A DNA stretch of 64,000 nucleotides, taken from assembly GCF_015831355.1 (NCBI RefSeq), contig NZ_JADWYR010000001.1, positions 2,666,001 through 2,730,000 on the forward strand. The letters are read 5' to 3'. The translations under genes and the position numbers were made by a program. The notes under the pieces were generated by a model, which saw nothing but the letters and a program-made list of their open reading frames with translations, made no database searches and had not been told where the DNA came from. Each line of letters begins with the position of its first letter. Within the stretch, counting starts at the first letter, position 1. The DNA is from Panacibacter microcysteis. Lineage in GTDB: Bacteria; Bacteroidota; Bacteroidia; Chitinophagales; Chitinophagaceae. This document shows positions 52,831-61,810 of this stretch, piece by piece.

Positions 52831-53346
52831 ATGAATAGCTATTTTGTGCAGGCAACAGTTGCAGACATACCACATATTTGGTCAATACTACAAGGTGCTA
52901 TTGCCCGCAGAAAAGCAGATGGCAGCCAGCAATGGCAGGATGGGTACCCCAACCCTGAAGTACTGCAGCGGGATATAAAGAGCGGTGTTGGTTATATTTT
53001 GAAGATAGGTGATGAGATTGCCGGCTATACTGCCATACTAATAAACGATGAACCGGCATATGCCGGTATTGAAGGAGCATGGTTAACCAATGATGATTTT
53101 GTGGTGTTTCACCGTGTGGCGGTGGCGCAAGAATTTCTTGGCCAGGGCATTGCAAAAAAACTGCTTACATACATAGAAGCTTATGCACGCAGCAAAGGTA
53201 TCCGCAGTTTAAAAGCAGACACAAATTTTGATAATGCCGCCATGCTGGCCACTTTCGAAAAAATGGGCTATCAATATTGCGGGGAAGTATGGTTTAGGGG
53301 AAACCCAAGGCGTGCTTATGAAAAAGTATTAGCAACCATTCCATAA
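52831..53346 (+). CDS. GNAT-family N-acetyltransferase
   Basis: The acetyl-CoA-binding motif region VFHRVAVAQEFLGQGIAKKLLTYIEAYA (Q/RxxGxG/A type: QEFLGQGIA) and the following NFDNAAMLATFEKMGYQYCGEVWF identify a GNAT enzyme of 171 residues. It would transfer acetyl groups from acetyl-CoA to an unknown amine or protein. The start is the ATG opening MNSYFVQA. TATATTTG lies 30 bases upstream and fits the -7 consensus. The next gene is only 18 bases away, so they form an operon. Confidence 0.88.
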   Translation: MNSYFVQATVADIPHIWSILQGAIARRKADGSQQWQDGYPNPEVLQRDIKSGVGYILKIGDEIAGYTAILINDEPAYAGIEGAWLTNDDFVVFHRVAVAQEFLGQGIAKKLLTYIEAYARSKGIRSLKADTNFDNAAMLATFEKMGYQYCGEVWFRGNPRRAYEKVLATIP

Positions 53347-53364
53347 CAACTTAGTTTATAGATT

Positions 53365-53775
53365 ATGAAAGGCAGACACATCACCATGCACAACCTACGC
53401 ACAACAGCAGTTTTTGTAGTGCTATTTTTGTTTTTATGTACATTCTGTACAAATGCACAACAGCAAAATATGGTTCGAATTGCAAAGATTAAAATTGATT
53501 CGCTTCAGGTGCATCAGTATTATGCTGCACTTAAAGAGCAGATGCAGGCTGCTATAGCAAAAGAACCTGGTGTACTTACGTATTATGCAGTAGCTGATAA
53601 AAAAGATGAGACCAGTATTACCATCCTGGAGGTTTACGCAGATCCCACAGCTTATCAAACACACATACAAACGCCGCATTTTAAGAAATATAAAGAGACG
53701 GTGAAAGATATGGTTAAATCATTAGAGCTTACAGATGTTGAGCTTATTGCCACTGCTATGAAGCCTGCCGAATGA
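53365..53775 (+). CDS. Secreted ABM-domain protein (quinol monooxygenase-like)
   Basis: A signal peptide or anchor (to CTNAQQ) precedes a dimeric alpha/beta ABM fold: MVRIAKIKIDSLQVHQYYAALKEQM and EPGVLTYYAVADKKDETSITILEVYADPTAYQTHIQTPHFKKY are typical of YgiN-type putative quinol monooxygenases. Periplasmic versions are less common than cytoplasmic ones. Enzyme activity is not shown by any catalytic motif. It is the second gene of the GNAT operon. Confidence 0.8.
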   Translation: MKGRHITMHNLRTTAVFVVLFLFLCTFCTNAQQQNMVRIAKIKIDSLQVHQYYAALKEQMQAAIAKEPGVLTYYAVADKKDETSITILEVYADPTAYQTHIQTPHFKKYKETVKDMVKSLELTDVELIATAMKPAE

Positions 53776-53889
53776 TTTGACTGCTTTGAATAAAGTTTGA
53801 GGTACAGTAATATGGTTGATTTATTCCCCTTTGAAATTAAACCTGCTATAGACTATTGCGCAGACGAACCCGGATGTGCTGAAAAATAT

Positions 53890-53947
53890 TATACAGTACA
53901 AGAGTGCGACGCAACGGAAGCTTCATACATATTCTATAGCCGGGTAC
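53890..53947. repeat. Dispersed intergenic element, single inverted type B core
   Basis: The inverted B core (53896-53915) is followed by GGAAGCTTCATACATATTCT and the end AGCCGGGTA. It completes the A end at 52620-52690 across the GNAT/ABM operon. It lies between convergent genes. Confidence 0.85.
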
Positions 53948-53949
53948 AA

Positions 53950-53978
53950 CAACAAAAAAAGGCTGCCGGAGCAGCCTT
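53950..53978 (-). terminator. Intrinsic terminator of the GH3 gene
   Basis: Read on the minus strand, AAGGCTGC pairs with GCAGCCTT around TCCG and runs into seven T residues. It lies about 30 bases past the GH3 stop codon. Confidence 0.9.
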
Positions 53979-54007
53979 CCCGTTTCCCGGTCATGTAGCA
54001 GTATGAA

Positions 54008-56341
54008 CTATTTTTTACCGTATTTACCTGTCCTTACATCTTTAATTACTCCCTTCCAGTTTAAGCCAAAAGCAAAGTCGTAAACGTTACCTTCGCTATC
54101 CTTGTGTGGTTGCATATCCTGTGGTACGTCTTCCTGCTGTGTTTCTACTGTCAGCATATTTGCAGGCATTTGTAAAGGCAACAAACCCGATGGTTCAGTT
54201 GCGCCGGATAGTATATCCATCAAAGCCTGGTCCTGCACACCAAAAGTTACCAGCAGGCCTTCTATTTTCGATTCAAACTCGGCCACCACGGCAGGGTTGG
54301 ACAGTGCCATGCTTACAATTACCGGCCTGCCATTCATAGCGGTTTTTGTATCGAGTATAAGCTGCAGGTCTTTGGTATTCGATGCGGTGGTTGTTTTGCC
54401 TTTATAAGTGCGGTTGGTTATGGTTGGGTCAATAACAGGATCGCCGGCTGCAATACTCTGGCTCCTGGCCTCAGCAGCCGTATAGGGGCCATATTGAAGG
54501 CTTATGGGTACATAGCCATTGCCGCCATTATCGCGGTCAGCTTTTTCATAGCCAACACCACCATTGGGGCCTTTTACCAATACCAGGGCAATATCAGCTT
54601 TCGCCGGATCGTCTGTTACATTGAAATATTTTTTTACAATATCTATGTTTACAGGGTATTCTTCCCGCTCAGGCGTCATATTACCAAACCAATCTCTCGC
54701 TGCAGGTACGGTTCGTTTTGGTATATATATGGTCTTTGTTTTTGCAAGCGGCAGTACATTGTTTTTGTTTTTCAGCAATACGATCGATTTCAGCTGCGCA
54801 TCATAGCCAGCCTGCATAAACGCTGCATTACCTGTTGTTTTTACAGAGGCTGCAACATCCAGGTAGGGATTTTCAAATAACCCCACCTGGAGTATATTGC
54901 GGAGCAACCTTACGGCAGATTGTTCAAAACGTTTGCGCATCCATGCTTCACCATGTTCTTTTACACCCATGTTGTATGCCTCCATTACCGGCCTGGCATC
55001 GTTGTTACCACCAAACTGGTCGAGCCCGGCCATGAGTACTTTGTAATGTCTTTCTGCAATGGTCAGTTTTTCTGCGCCCCATGATTTACCCCAGAAGACA
55101 TCCGGTGTTTTACCTTCATCACCTGTAACCAGCCAGTCTGTACAAACCACCCCATCATAACCATATTTATTTCTCAACAGGTCAGTAACAATAAATTTGC
55201 TGTAGCCATTGCCAACGTTCTCTCCATATTTTGTATCCTGGTTATAAGAAATGGTATAGTATGGCATAACGGCTGCGGCTTTCCGTGTTTTACCATCCAG
55301 TTTAAAAGCCCCATCAATAAAAGGTGCAAGCTGGGTATTAAAGTTTTTGCCCGGGTATACCGCAAATTTGCCATAAGCAAAATGGCCGTCACGTCCGCCT
55401 TCTTCAGGGCCACCGCCGGGCCAGTGTTTCACCATTGCATTCACGCTGTGAAAGCCCCAGCCATCTTTAATTTCTGCAGCACCGGAAGATGTCTGAAAGC
55501 CGTCTACGTATGCTTTTGCCATGTCAGCAGCAAGCTTTGGGTTTTCGCCAAATGTGCCGCTAAAGCGGTTCCAGCGTGGTTCTGTGGCAAGATCTACCTG
55601 CGGCGATAATGCAGTGGCAATACCAAGCGCACGATATTCCTGCCCCGCAACCTGCCCAAATTTCAAAACGATTGCCGGGTCGAAAGTTGCGGCAAGACCA
55701 ATAGATTCGGGCCACATAGAAATAGTGCCACCTGCACCAAGATTATATTCTGCATTCGCCACCACGCCATTGCGGGGGTCAGAACTGTTGTTGGCAGGTA
55801 TGCCCAGGCCAAGACCCTCAACAAAAGCCTGCACATTGTTGTTCCATTGTGCGGCAACACCGGGGCTCTGCACACGTGTTACGAGTATATGGCGCAGGTT
55901 ATCTTCCTGTAAAAATTTCTTCTGTTGATCGCTGATTGCATAAGCCTGCATACCACTGGAATCAATTGGTTTGCCGTTATAAGTTCCTGCACCAAAACCT
56001 TTCGGTGCTGCCGGTATGGATTGATGTGCACTGTACAACATTAAACCAGCAATCTGCTCCACACTCATCCTGGCAGCAAGATCCTTTGCTCTTGTATCAA
56101 CAGGTAAACGCCAGTCTTCGTACACATCGAGTTTGCCATTTTTATTCAGGTCTTTAAAATGTCTGCCCTCAACCGTAAGTATCGTAATACCCGATTCCGG
56201 TGAATAACCGAGTGTTGGTCCATTACTATTCGATACTGTTTTGAAAGTACTGCCGGTACTGCTTTGGGCAATGCTGCTGAAACTGCTTATAAGCAACAAC
56301 AATGTGCCCGTACCGAGCGTACAGAAGAATGATTTTTTCAT
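54008..56341 (-). CDS. Secreted glycoside hydrolase family 3 protein
   Basis: A signal peptide (MKKSFFCTLG to SIAQ) precedes a GH3 TIM-barrel domain, with the nucleophile Asp402 in DGVVCTDW and the substrate-binding KHWPGGGPEEGGRD segment, then a C-terminal alpha/beta domain (ALVLVKGPNGG, VIVSMALSNP). GH3 enzymes cleave beta-linked glucose, xylose or N-acetylglucosamine at the non-reducing end. The N-terminal DLNKNGKLDVYEDW resembles a calcium-binding EF/dockerin loop, seen in some Bacteroidota GH3 proteins. The 777-residue start is the ATG of the signal peptide; the frame runs 66 codons further upstream without signal character. Confidence 0.93.
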   Translation of the reverse strand: MKKSFFCTLGTGTLLLLISSFSSIAQSSTGSTFKTVSNSNGPTLGYSPESGITILTVEGRHFKDLNKNGKLDVYEDWRLPVDTRAKDLAARMSVEQIAGLMLYSAHQSIPAAPKGFGAGTYNGKPIDSSGMQAYAISDQQKKFLQEDNLRHILVTRVQSPGVAAQWNNNVQAFVEGLGLGIPANNSSDPRNGVVANAEYNLGAGGTISMWPESIGLAATFDPAIVLKFGQVAGQEYRALGIATALSPQVDLATEPRWNRFSGTFGENPKLAADMAKAYVDGFQTSSGAAEIKDGWGFHSVNAMVKHWPGGGPEEGGRDGHFAYGKFAVYPGKNFNTQLAPFIDGAFKLDGKTRKAAAVMPYYTISYNQDTKYGENVGNGYSKFIVTDLLRNKYGYDGVVCTDWLVTGDEGKTPDVFWGKSWGAEKLTIAERHYKVLMAGLDQFGGNNDARPVMEAYNMGVKEHGEAWMRKRFEQSAVRLLRNILQVGLFENPYLDVAASVKTTGNAAFMQAGYDAQLKSIVLLKNKNNVLPLAKTKTIYIPKRTVPAARDWFGNMTPEREEYPVNIDIVKKYFNVTDDPAKADIALVLVKGPNGGVGYEKADRDNGGNGYVPISLQYGPYTAAEARSQSIAAGDPVIDPTITNRTYKGKTTTASNTKDLQLILDTKTAMNGRPVIVSMALSNPAVVAEFESKIEGLLVTFGVQDQALMDILSGATEPSGLLPLQMPANMLTVETQQEDVPQDMQPHKDSEGNVYDFAFGLNWKGVIKDVRTGKYGKK

Positions 56342-56494
56342 ATGCAGTGTTTTATGGCAATAAAATAAAATACCTTTATTGCGTGTTTGGTACGCAATGA
56401 AGTATGAAAATAACACTTTTTTGTATAATATATCATCATCACACAAATACTGCGACATTCCCCGTAAATTCAGCGACGAAAAAAAAGGCTGTAT

Positions 56495-56550
56495 GGAGCC
56501 CGGCTGCAGAACAGGCATATGGCTTTGGTTGCGTCGCACACTTGTACGAC
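56495..56550. repeat. Dispersed intergenic element, single type B core
   Basis: The B flank GGAGCCCGGCTGCAGAACAG runs into the perfect B core GTTGCGTCGCACACTTGTAC at 56528-56547. No partner core is seen nearby. The copy lies in the divergent spacer of the GH3 and GH78-like genes. Confidence 0.85.
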
Positions 56551-56626
56551 ATAATTTAATGCGGCAGTTCCGGGTGTAACAACGTACTCTCTATAAATCA
56601 CGCTCTTTCGTAAACCGACTATTATT

Positions 56627-58273
56627 ATGAAGCAGTTTATAAATATGTTTGTGCTTGTATTGATTTTGAGTATTTGTAACAACTACCTCTATGCACAGGA
56701 TGTATACGGGCACCTGCGTGAGGGCTGGCTGCAAAAAGCGCAACAAACACAGCCCCCGTTAATAGAAACAGTGAAGCAGCCTGTAACGCTGGTCAACATG
56801 CAAAAAGACACCACGGCATTTCAACACTGGAAAGCCGTGAACCATTTGCCGGTAGATTCGCTTTACAAAAGATCTTTTAAAAGTCAGTCAGGCGTAATAG
56901 CAGATTTTGGTGAACACCTTACCGGTTATTTTACTTTTTCGCTTGCTGAAGCTGGCAGTGTTCCCGATGCTCCTGTACGCATCAGGTTTACATTTGGTGA
57001 AGTACCTGCTGAACTTACCACACCATTTGATCCGTATCCCGGTGCGCTAAGCCGTGGCTGGCTGCAGGATGAGATTGTTACAGTTTCAGATATACCAGCA
57101 ACAATTACTATTCCAAGGCGGGTAGCTTTCCGGTATGTAAAAATGGAGTTGGTAAACAGTAATGTTTATCCTGACTTTCGGATCAGCAATATATCTTTCA
57201 CAGCCACCACATCGGTAAAAGCAATGCCAGATACACTTACAGCATCAGCAGGCAAAATGATTGCCGCTATAGATAAGGCAGGGTTAACAACATTGAAAGA
57301 ATGTATGCAAACCGTGTATGAAGATGGCCCAAAACGCGACAGGAGATTATGGATCGGAGATCTTTACCTCGAGTCGCTTGCCAATATGTATTCATTCAGG
57401 AACTACGATCTTACCAAGCATTGTTTATACCTCATAGCCGGGCTTAGTTATAAAGATGGGGTAGCGGCTTCTAATATTTTTGAAAGACCCACACCGCATC
57501 CGCAGGTAAATCCTTTGTTTGATTACGCACTCATCTACAATGTTGCCGTAAAAGAATACGTACAGGCAACAGGCGATAAGCAAACCGCCACAGATCTTTG
57601 GCCTTTGATCAGGCGGCAGTTAGATATACCCAAAAAATACATACAGCCCGATGGCATGCTTGATTATGAAAGAGCCAATAAAGAGTGGTGGCTTTTTTTC
57701 GACTGGCGCAGCGGTCTTGATAAACAGGCCGCCTTACAGGGAGTAGTTATATGGGCTTATAAAAATACGTATGAGCTAGCAAAAATGATTGGTAAGCAAA
57801 ATGAAGTGTCCGACTTGCCCGCACTTATAAACAAACTGTCCAGTGCCGCGCACAAAAATTTGTACGATGCCGCTACGGGTGTTTTTATAAGCGGTAAAGA
57901 TAAACAGGTATCATATGCTTCCCAGGCCTGGATGGTGCTGAGTGGCGTTGCTTCAAAAGCAGAAGGCGCAAAAGCACTTTCTAAACTTGCTGTTATGGAT
58001 AATGTTGTTTATCCCGGTGCGCCATACCTGTATCATTACGTTATCGAGGCTATGATAACATGTGGTATGAATAAGGAAGCAAAGACATTACTGGTGGATT
58101 ACTGGGGCGGTATGATCAACAAAGGCGCAGATACATTCTGGGAAGTCTATGATCCGAAAGATGATTTTTTGTCGCCGTATAATTTCTTCCCCATAAACAG
58201 TTACTGCCATGCATGGAGTTGTACGCCTGTGTATTTCATAAGGAAATACCCGCAAATATTCCAGGGCCAATAG
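56627..58273 (+). CDS. GH78-like (alpha-L-rhamnosidase-type) secreted protein
   Basis: A signal peptide (to YLYAQ) is followed by a beta-sandwich region and an (alpha/alpha)6 barrel. The motif YEDGPKRDRRLWIGDLYLES matches the GH78 catalytic segment in which the acid residue and substrate-binding Asp residues lie, and YEDG/SYCHAWSCTPVYF near the end is also typical. It is short (548 residues; many GH78 proteins exceed 800) because N-terminal carbohydrate-binding parts are missing. Substrate may be rhamnose-containing polysaccharide, but this is by family only. Confidence 0.8.
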   Translation: MKQFINMFVLVLILSICNNYLYAQDVYGHLREGWLQKAQQTQPPLIETVKQPVTLVNMQKDTTAFQHWKAVNHLPVDSLYKRSFKSQSGVIADFGEHLTGYFTFSLAEAGSVPDAPVRIRFTFGEVPAELTTPFDPYPGALSRGWLQDEIVTVSDIPATITIPRRVAFRYVKMELVNSNVYPDFRISNISFTATTSVKAMPDTLTASAGKMIAAIDKAGLTTLKECMQTVYEDGPKRDRRLWIGDLYLESLANMYSFRNYDLTKHCLYLIAGLSYKDGVAASNIFERPTPHPQVNPLFDYALIYNVAVKEYVQATGDKQTATDLWPLIRRQLDIPKKYIQPDGMLDYERANKEWWLFFDWRSGLDKQAALQGVVIWAYKNTYELAKMIGKQNEVSDLPALINKLSSAAHKNLYDAATGVFISGKDKQVSYASQAWMVLSGVASKAEGAKALSKLAVMDNVVYPGAPYLYHYVIEAMITCGMNKEAKTLLVDYWGGMINKGADTFWEVYDPKDDFLSPYNFFPINSYCHAWSCTPVYFIRKYPQIFQGQ

Positions 58274-58458
58274 GTAGCACCAAAGGCGTATTTGTTTTCT
58301 TGCTATCCGGGTTTTATAAATGTGTCTTAGGTTAGTTACACGTAAGCATTCAAACAGCATACTTTAAAAGAAGGATTTGCTATAGTTCATAAAATAATTC
58401 AACGCAGGTTATCAGGCAACAACACAGATTGATTATATTACTTTCAAACCACCTTCAT

Positions 58459-59325
58459 ATGAAACGATTGCTGATATATTTTCTAATCGCTTTTTCATCT
58501 GCACTGCATGCGCAAACAATTATTCCGCTTTACAATGGTGCAGCACCCGGCTCAGAAAATTGGAACTGGCAGGAGCAGCAGATAAAAACAGACGTTGGCA
58601 CAATTGTGATGGATGTAACAAAGCCTTCGCTTACCGTTTTTAAACCGGAAAAACCAAATGGTACAGCTGTTATTATTGCGCCGGGTGGCGCATTTCATGC
58701 ATTGGCTTACGATCACGAAGGAGTGGAGGTTGCAAAGCGCCTCAATGCAAAAGGTGTTACGGCCTTTGTGCTAAAATACAGGGTGGTACATACAGACCCT
58801 GCACATCCTGAAAACAGCATTGGTAACCTGATGGCCACAAAAAATTTTAAGAAGCTCGATTCATTAAATGCCTTGGTTATACCACTGGCATTGCAGGATG
58901 GTATAACTGCTGTAAGCTACGTGCGCACACATGCCAAAGAGTACAGCATAGATACGGCAAAGATTGGTTTCATGGGTTTTTCTGCCGGAGCCACATTAAC
59001 CATGTCTGTAGTTTACAGTGCTGCTGCTGAAGCCAGGCCAAATTTTATAGCACCCATTTACGCATATGAGAATGCTATTGCTGGCACAGCCGTACCCGCA
59101 GTTACAACGCCCATTTTTATTGCGTGCGCAAGTGATGACGATCTTGGCTTTGCCTTACACAGTGTACACATTTATGAGAAGTGGCACAATGCAGGCCAGC
59201 CGGCCGAATTGCACATGTACGAAAAAGGTAAACATGGTTTTGGAACACGCATGCAAAACCTCCCGGTAGATTCATGGATGGACATGCTTACAGACTGGAT
59301 GAAGATGCATGGATTTATAAAATAG
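58459..59325 (+). CDS. Secreted alpha/beta hydrolase, esterase-like
   Basis: A signal peptide (to LHAQ) precedes an alpha/beta hydrolase domain. The oxyanion segment IIAPGGAFHALAYDHEG, nucleophile Ser175 in GFSAGA, an acid in CASDDDLGF (226-228) and His259 in GKHGFG form a plausible catalytic triad. Related proteins are acetyl-xylan or other carbohydrate esterases and often lie near glycosidase genes, as here. Start chosen at the ATG of the signal peptide; a TTG ten codons earlier is rejected. Length is 288 residues. Confidence 0.87.
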   Translation: MKRLLIYFLIAFSSALHAQTIIPLYNGAAPGSENWNWQEQQIKTDVGTIVMDVTKPSLTVFKPEKPNGTAVIIAPGGAFHALAYDHEGVEVAKRLNAKGVTAFVLKYRVVHTDPAHPENSIGNLMATKNFKKLDSLNALVIPLALQDGITAVSYVRTHAKEYSIDTAKIGFMGFSAGATLTMSVVYSAAAEARPNFIAPIYAYENAIAGTAVPAVTTPIFIACASDDDLGFALHSVHIYEKWHNAGQPAELHMYEKGKHGFGTRMQNLPVDSWMDMLTDWMKMHGFIK

Positions 59326-59329
59326 ATTT

Positions 59330-59590
59330 GGTACCGGCAAAGAATATGCATGAAGCTGCTGTTGCGTCGCATTACGTTCATCTGCAATGCAGGTGGCATC
59401 TGCAGTTCCCGGTACATGGCTCCGCAACTAATAGCGATGGGCTTTAAAATTTTCATTTCATATACTTATGCTCATTGTGCAGAAGCGTTTTACTTTTTGC
59501 TGAGCGCCGTTGCTCTCTTGCTGCATAAGGAACAGGATGTACAGGAGTGCGACGCAACGAAAGCTTAATAGTAGTAATGCAGCCGGGCTC
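59330..59590. repeat. Dispersed intergenic element, two-core copy (B and B)
   Basis: A partly degraded B core (GTTGCGTCGCATTACGTTC, 59361-59379) and a well-kept inverted B core (59539-59558) bound a 160-bp interior. The right flank GAAAGCTTAATAGTAGTAAT then GCAGCCGGGCTC is the best example of the B end on this strand. Confidence 0.85.
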
Positions 59591-59669
59591 ATAAAAAATA
59601 GTAACGTACATAGCTTAGATTGTATGTTATAATTACAGAACTTCATACACTTAACTTAAATATGCTTTC

Positions 59670-60551
59670 ATGAAAAAAACAATTGTCTCACTCTTATGGC
59701 TTGCCGGAATATGCAGTGCCTGCAACAACGGCGAACAAAAAGAAAATACAGCAGATTCAGCAGCAACGGCGGTAACTGCAGACCCTGCCAAAGACTGGAA
59801 ATTTGGTATTGCATTATGGACGTTTCATGATGTAAACTTTCCGGCGGCTTTGGACAGGGTAGACAGCGTGGGTTTAAAATACATTGAGCCTAATACTTTT
59901 CACGCAGCGGGTGCAGCGTTGAAAGATTCGATGATCATGCAATTGTCGCCTGACGGCATTGACAAACTAAAAGCGTTGATTGCGCAAAAAGGACTAACAG
60001 TAGAATCGATGTACATTGTAGGAGATTCTACCATACAATCCTGGGTGAAGCAGTTCGACATAGCCAAACAGTTTGGTGTAAAATTCGTGACAACAGAACC
60101 ACCTGTAAAGATGTGGAACAGCATTGATAGTCTTGCCGGTGTTTATGGTGTAAAGGTTGCTATACATGAACATTGGAAAGGGGTAAGCGATTACTGGAAT
60201 CCTGACACAACGCTGATGGCAATAAAAGACCATCCAAACTTTTATGTATGCGCAGACCTTGGCCACTGGCCAAAAAGCGGCATTGATCCACTGGATGCAA
60301 TAAAAAAATTAAGTGGCCATATAATAGGTGTACATTTTAAAGATATTGCTGCATATGATAACCCTGCATTGAAAGATGTAGTTGCTGGTACAGGTGTGGT
60401 AAAGTTTCCTGAAATATTTGCAGAGTTGAAAAAACAAAATTTTAGTGGTAACATTTACATAGAGCGGGATTCTGTAGAACCACATGGCAACGTTGCATCT
60501 GTAATGCAGGAAATAAAGTATTACAATGAGCAGGTGGGTAAGCTGAAATAG
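59670..60551 (+). CDS. Sugar isomerase/epimerase-like TIM-barrel lipoprotein
   Basis: The lipobox GICSAC (Cys18) predicts a lipoprotein, followed by a linker and an AP-endonuclease-2/xylose-isomerase-like TIM barrel (about 45-290). Metal-ligand candidates are Glu in YIEPNTF, Glu/His in AIHEHWKG, Asp/His in VCADLGHWP and Glu in IYIERDS. Bacteroidota secrete many such proteins near glycosidase genes; substrates are probably sugars or sugar acids. A strong terminator follows. Confidence 0.85.
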   Translation: MKKTIVSLLWLAGICSACNNGEQKENTADSAATAVTADPAKDWKFGIALWTFHDVNFPAALDRVDSVGLKYIEPNTFHAAGAALKDSMIMQLSPDGIDKLKALIAQKGLTVESMYIVGDSTIQSWVKQFDIAKQFGVKFVTTEPPVKMWNSIDSLAGVYGVKVAIHEHWKGVSDYWNPDTTLMAIKDHPNFYVCADLGHWPKSGIDPLDAIKKLSGHIIGVHFKDIAAYDNPALKDVVAGTGVVKFPEIFAELKKQNFSGNIYIERDSVEPHGNVASVMQEIKYYNEQVGKLK

Positions 60552-60577
60552 TTGACTGTAAAGGCTTACAGCCGTTG

Positions 60578-60612
60578 AAAAGTATATACCGGGAAAGGTG
60601 TATACTTTTTTT
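60578..60612 (+). terminator. Intrinsic terminator after the TIM-barrel lipoprotein
   Basis: AAGTATATACC pairs with GGTGTATACTT (one T-G pair) around GGGAAA and runs into a long T tract. It lies shortly after the stop codon. Confidence 0.9.
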
Positions 60613-60694
60613 ATTGCTTGCATTTTAATGATCCGCGTTGTAATTTGTTGCCTGATTCATCAAGTGTTTTTTCATTAACTAAACTCTTTCTGCT

Positions 60695-61708
60695 ATGAAA
60701 ACTTGTAGACCATTAACAACTGTTGTGTTATTTATTTTATGCTTTGCCTGTAAACGGGAAGTTGTAAAACAAACATCATTAGGCGCGTTTTCTGTGCAAG
60801 CCCTGGCAACATTCACAGACACTGTCAAAATTCCGATCAACGACCTTGGAGCGGGTACATTTATGGGTAAGGTTGGAGGATTATACCCTGGTGGTGTAAA
60901 TGCGCCTTTTGGTACTTATGCGGCCGACCTGATGACTTTTTCAAAAGATATTAAACCACTCAATGCTGATGGCGAGCCCGCATCGAACGGTGTAGTTGGT
61001 TTTATTGCTATTGGTGGAAGCACCTGCGGCAAAATGATGTCTGCACTTACGGATAAAACGACCGGGAACCCACTTACCAATGGAAAACTTAAAATGGTGA
61101 ACTGTACCAATGGTGAAGGTTCTGCATCGCTCAATAGTTTGATGAATGCGTCTGATACCATATGGCCTATTATTATGAATAAGCTAGGAAGAAGGAAATT
61201 AACGGTAAGCCAGGTGCAGGTAATCTACCTTGAAACAGATGATTCCATACAACTGAGCGGTTTTCCTGACAGGCCACTAAGAGCAAAGCAGGAGTATGTA
61301 CAAACACTGAAGATGTTTAAAACAAAATTCCCAAACGTGAAGCTTGTATATGTGTTAGGAAGAACAACCACGTTTCTGACCAAAAAGAAAAAGCTGATAC
61401 ATAATGTAGAGCCCAATCCTTATTACAATGGCTGGGCATGTAAATGGCTGATCGAAGATCAGATGAATGGTGTACCGGGCACACGGTACAAAGGGGCTTC
61501 GGCAGAAGTACCAATGGTTACATGGGGTTGGTACCAATGGGCTTATGGTACCTCTCAACCCCGCAAAGATGGCTTTACATGGGAGGCTTCTGATACCGAA
61601 GATGGTTTGCATGCTACGCCTGCAGGATCGGATACATTGTCAGGGTATTTTCAAAACTTCCTGCTTACTGATATCTATGCAAAGAACTGGTATGGAAAAC
61701 AGGATTAA
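60695..61708 (+). CDS. SGNH-hydrolase-like lipoprotein
   Basis: A lipobox (LCFAC, Cys19) precedes a 318-residue domain. GFIAIGGSTCGKM resembles SGNH block I and DGLHATPAGSDTLSGYFQNFL matches the C-terminal block V with its Asp-x2-His pair. The middle blocks are less clear. If active, it would be an esterase or deacetylase at the cell surface; the family is diverse and the substrate is unknown. It sits in the carbohydrate-processing group but has its own promoter region. Confidence 0.6.
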   Translation: MKTCRPLTTVVLFILCFACKREVVKQTSLGAFSVQALATFTDTVKIPINDLGAGTFMGKVGGLYPGGVNAPFGTYAADLMTFSKDIKPLNADGEPASNGVVGFIAIGGSTCGKMMSALTDKTTGNPLTNGKLKMVNCTNGEGSASLNSLMNASDTIWPIIMNKLGRRKLTVSQVQVIYLETDDSIQLSGFPDRPLRAKQEYVQTLKMFKTKFPNVKLVYVLGRTTTFLTKKKKLIHNVEPNPYYNGWACKWLIEDQMNGVPGTRYKGASAEVPMVTWGWYQWAYGTSQPRKDGFTWEASDTEDGLHATPAGSDTLSGYFQNFLLTDIYAKNWYGKQD

Positions 61709-61810
61709 TTGAGTGAAGCGGGTGAATATATTATTGTTTGAATTAATAATATGCTTTGTTATATATATTATATTTAGTATACTTGTTATTCACCTCTCAA
61801 ACTACAATCA

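Noticed and set aside
56342-56539. 66-codon N-terminal extension of the GH3 protein
   Set aside because: It runs into the B-type repeat and precedes a clear signal peptide, so it is not part of the protein.
660-59590. CRISPR array or att sites as an explanation of the recurring 20-mers
   Set aside because: Copies are dispersed over 59 kb in both orientations with no regular spacers and no cas or integrase genes.
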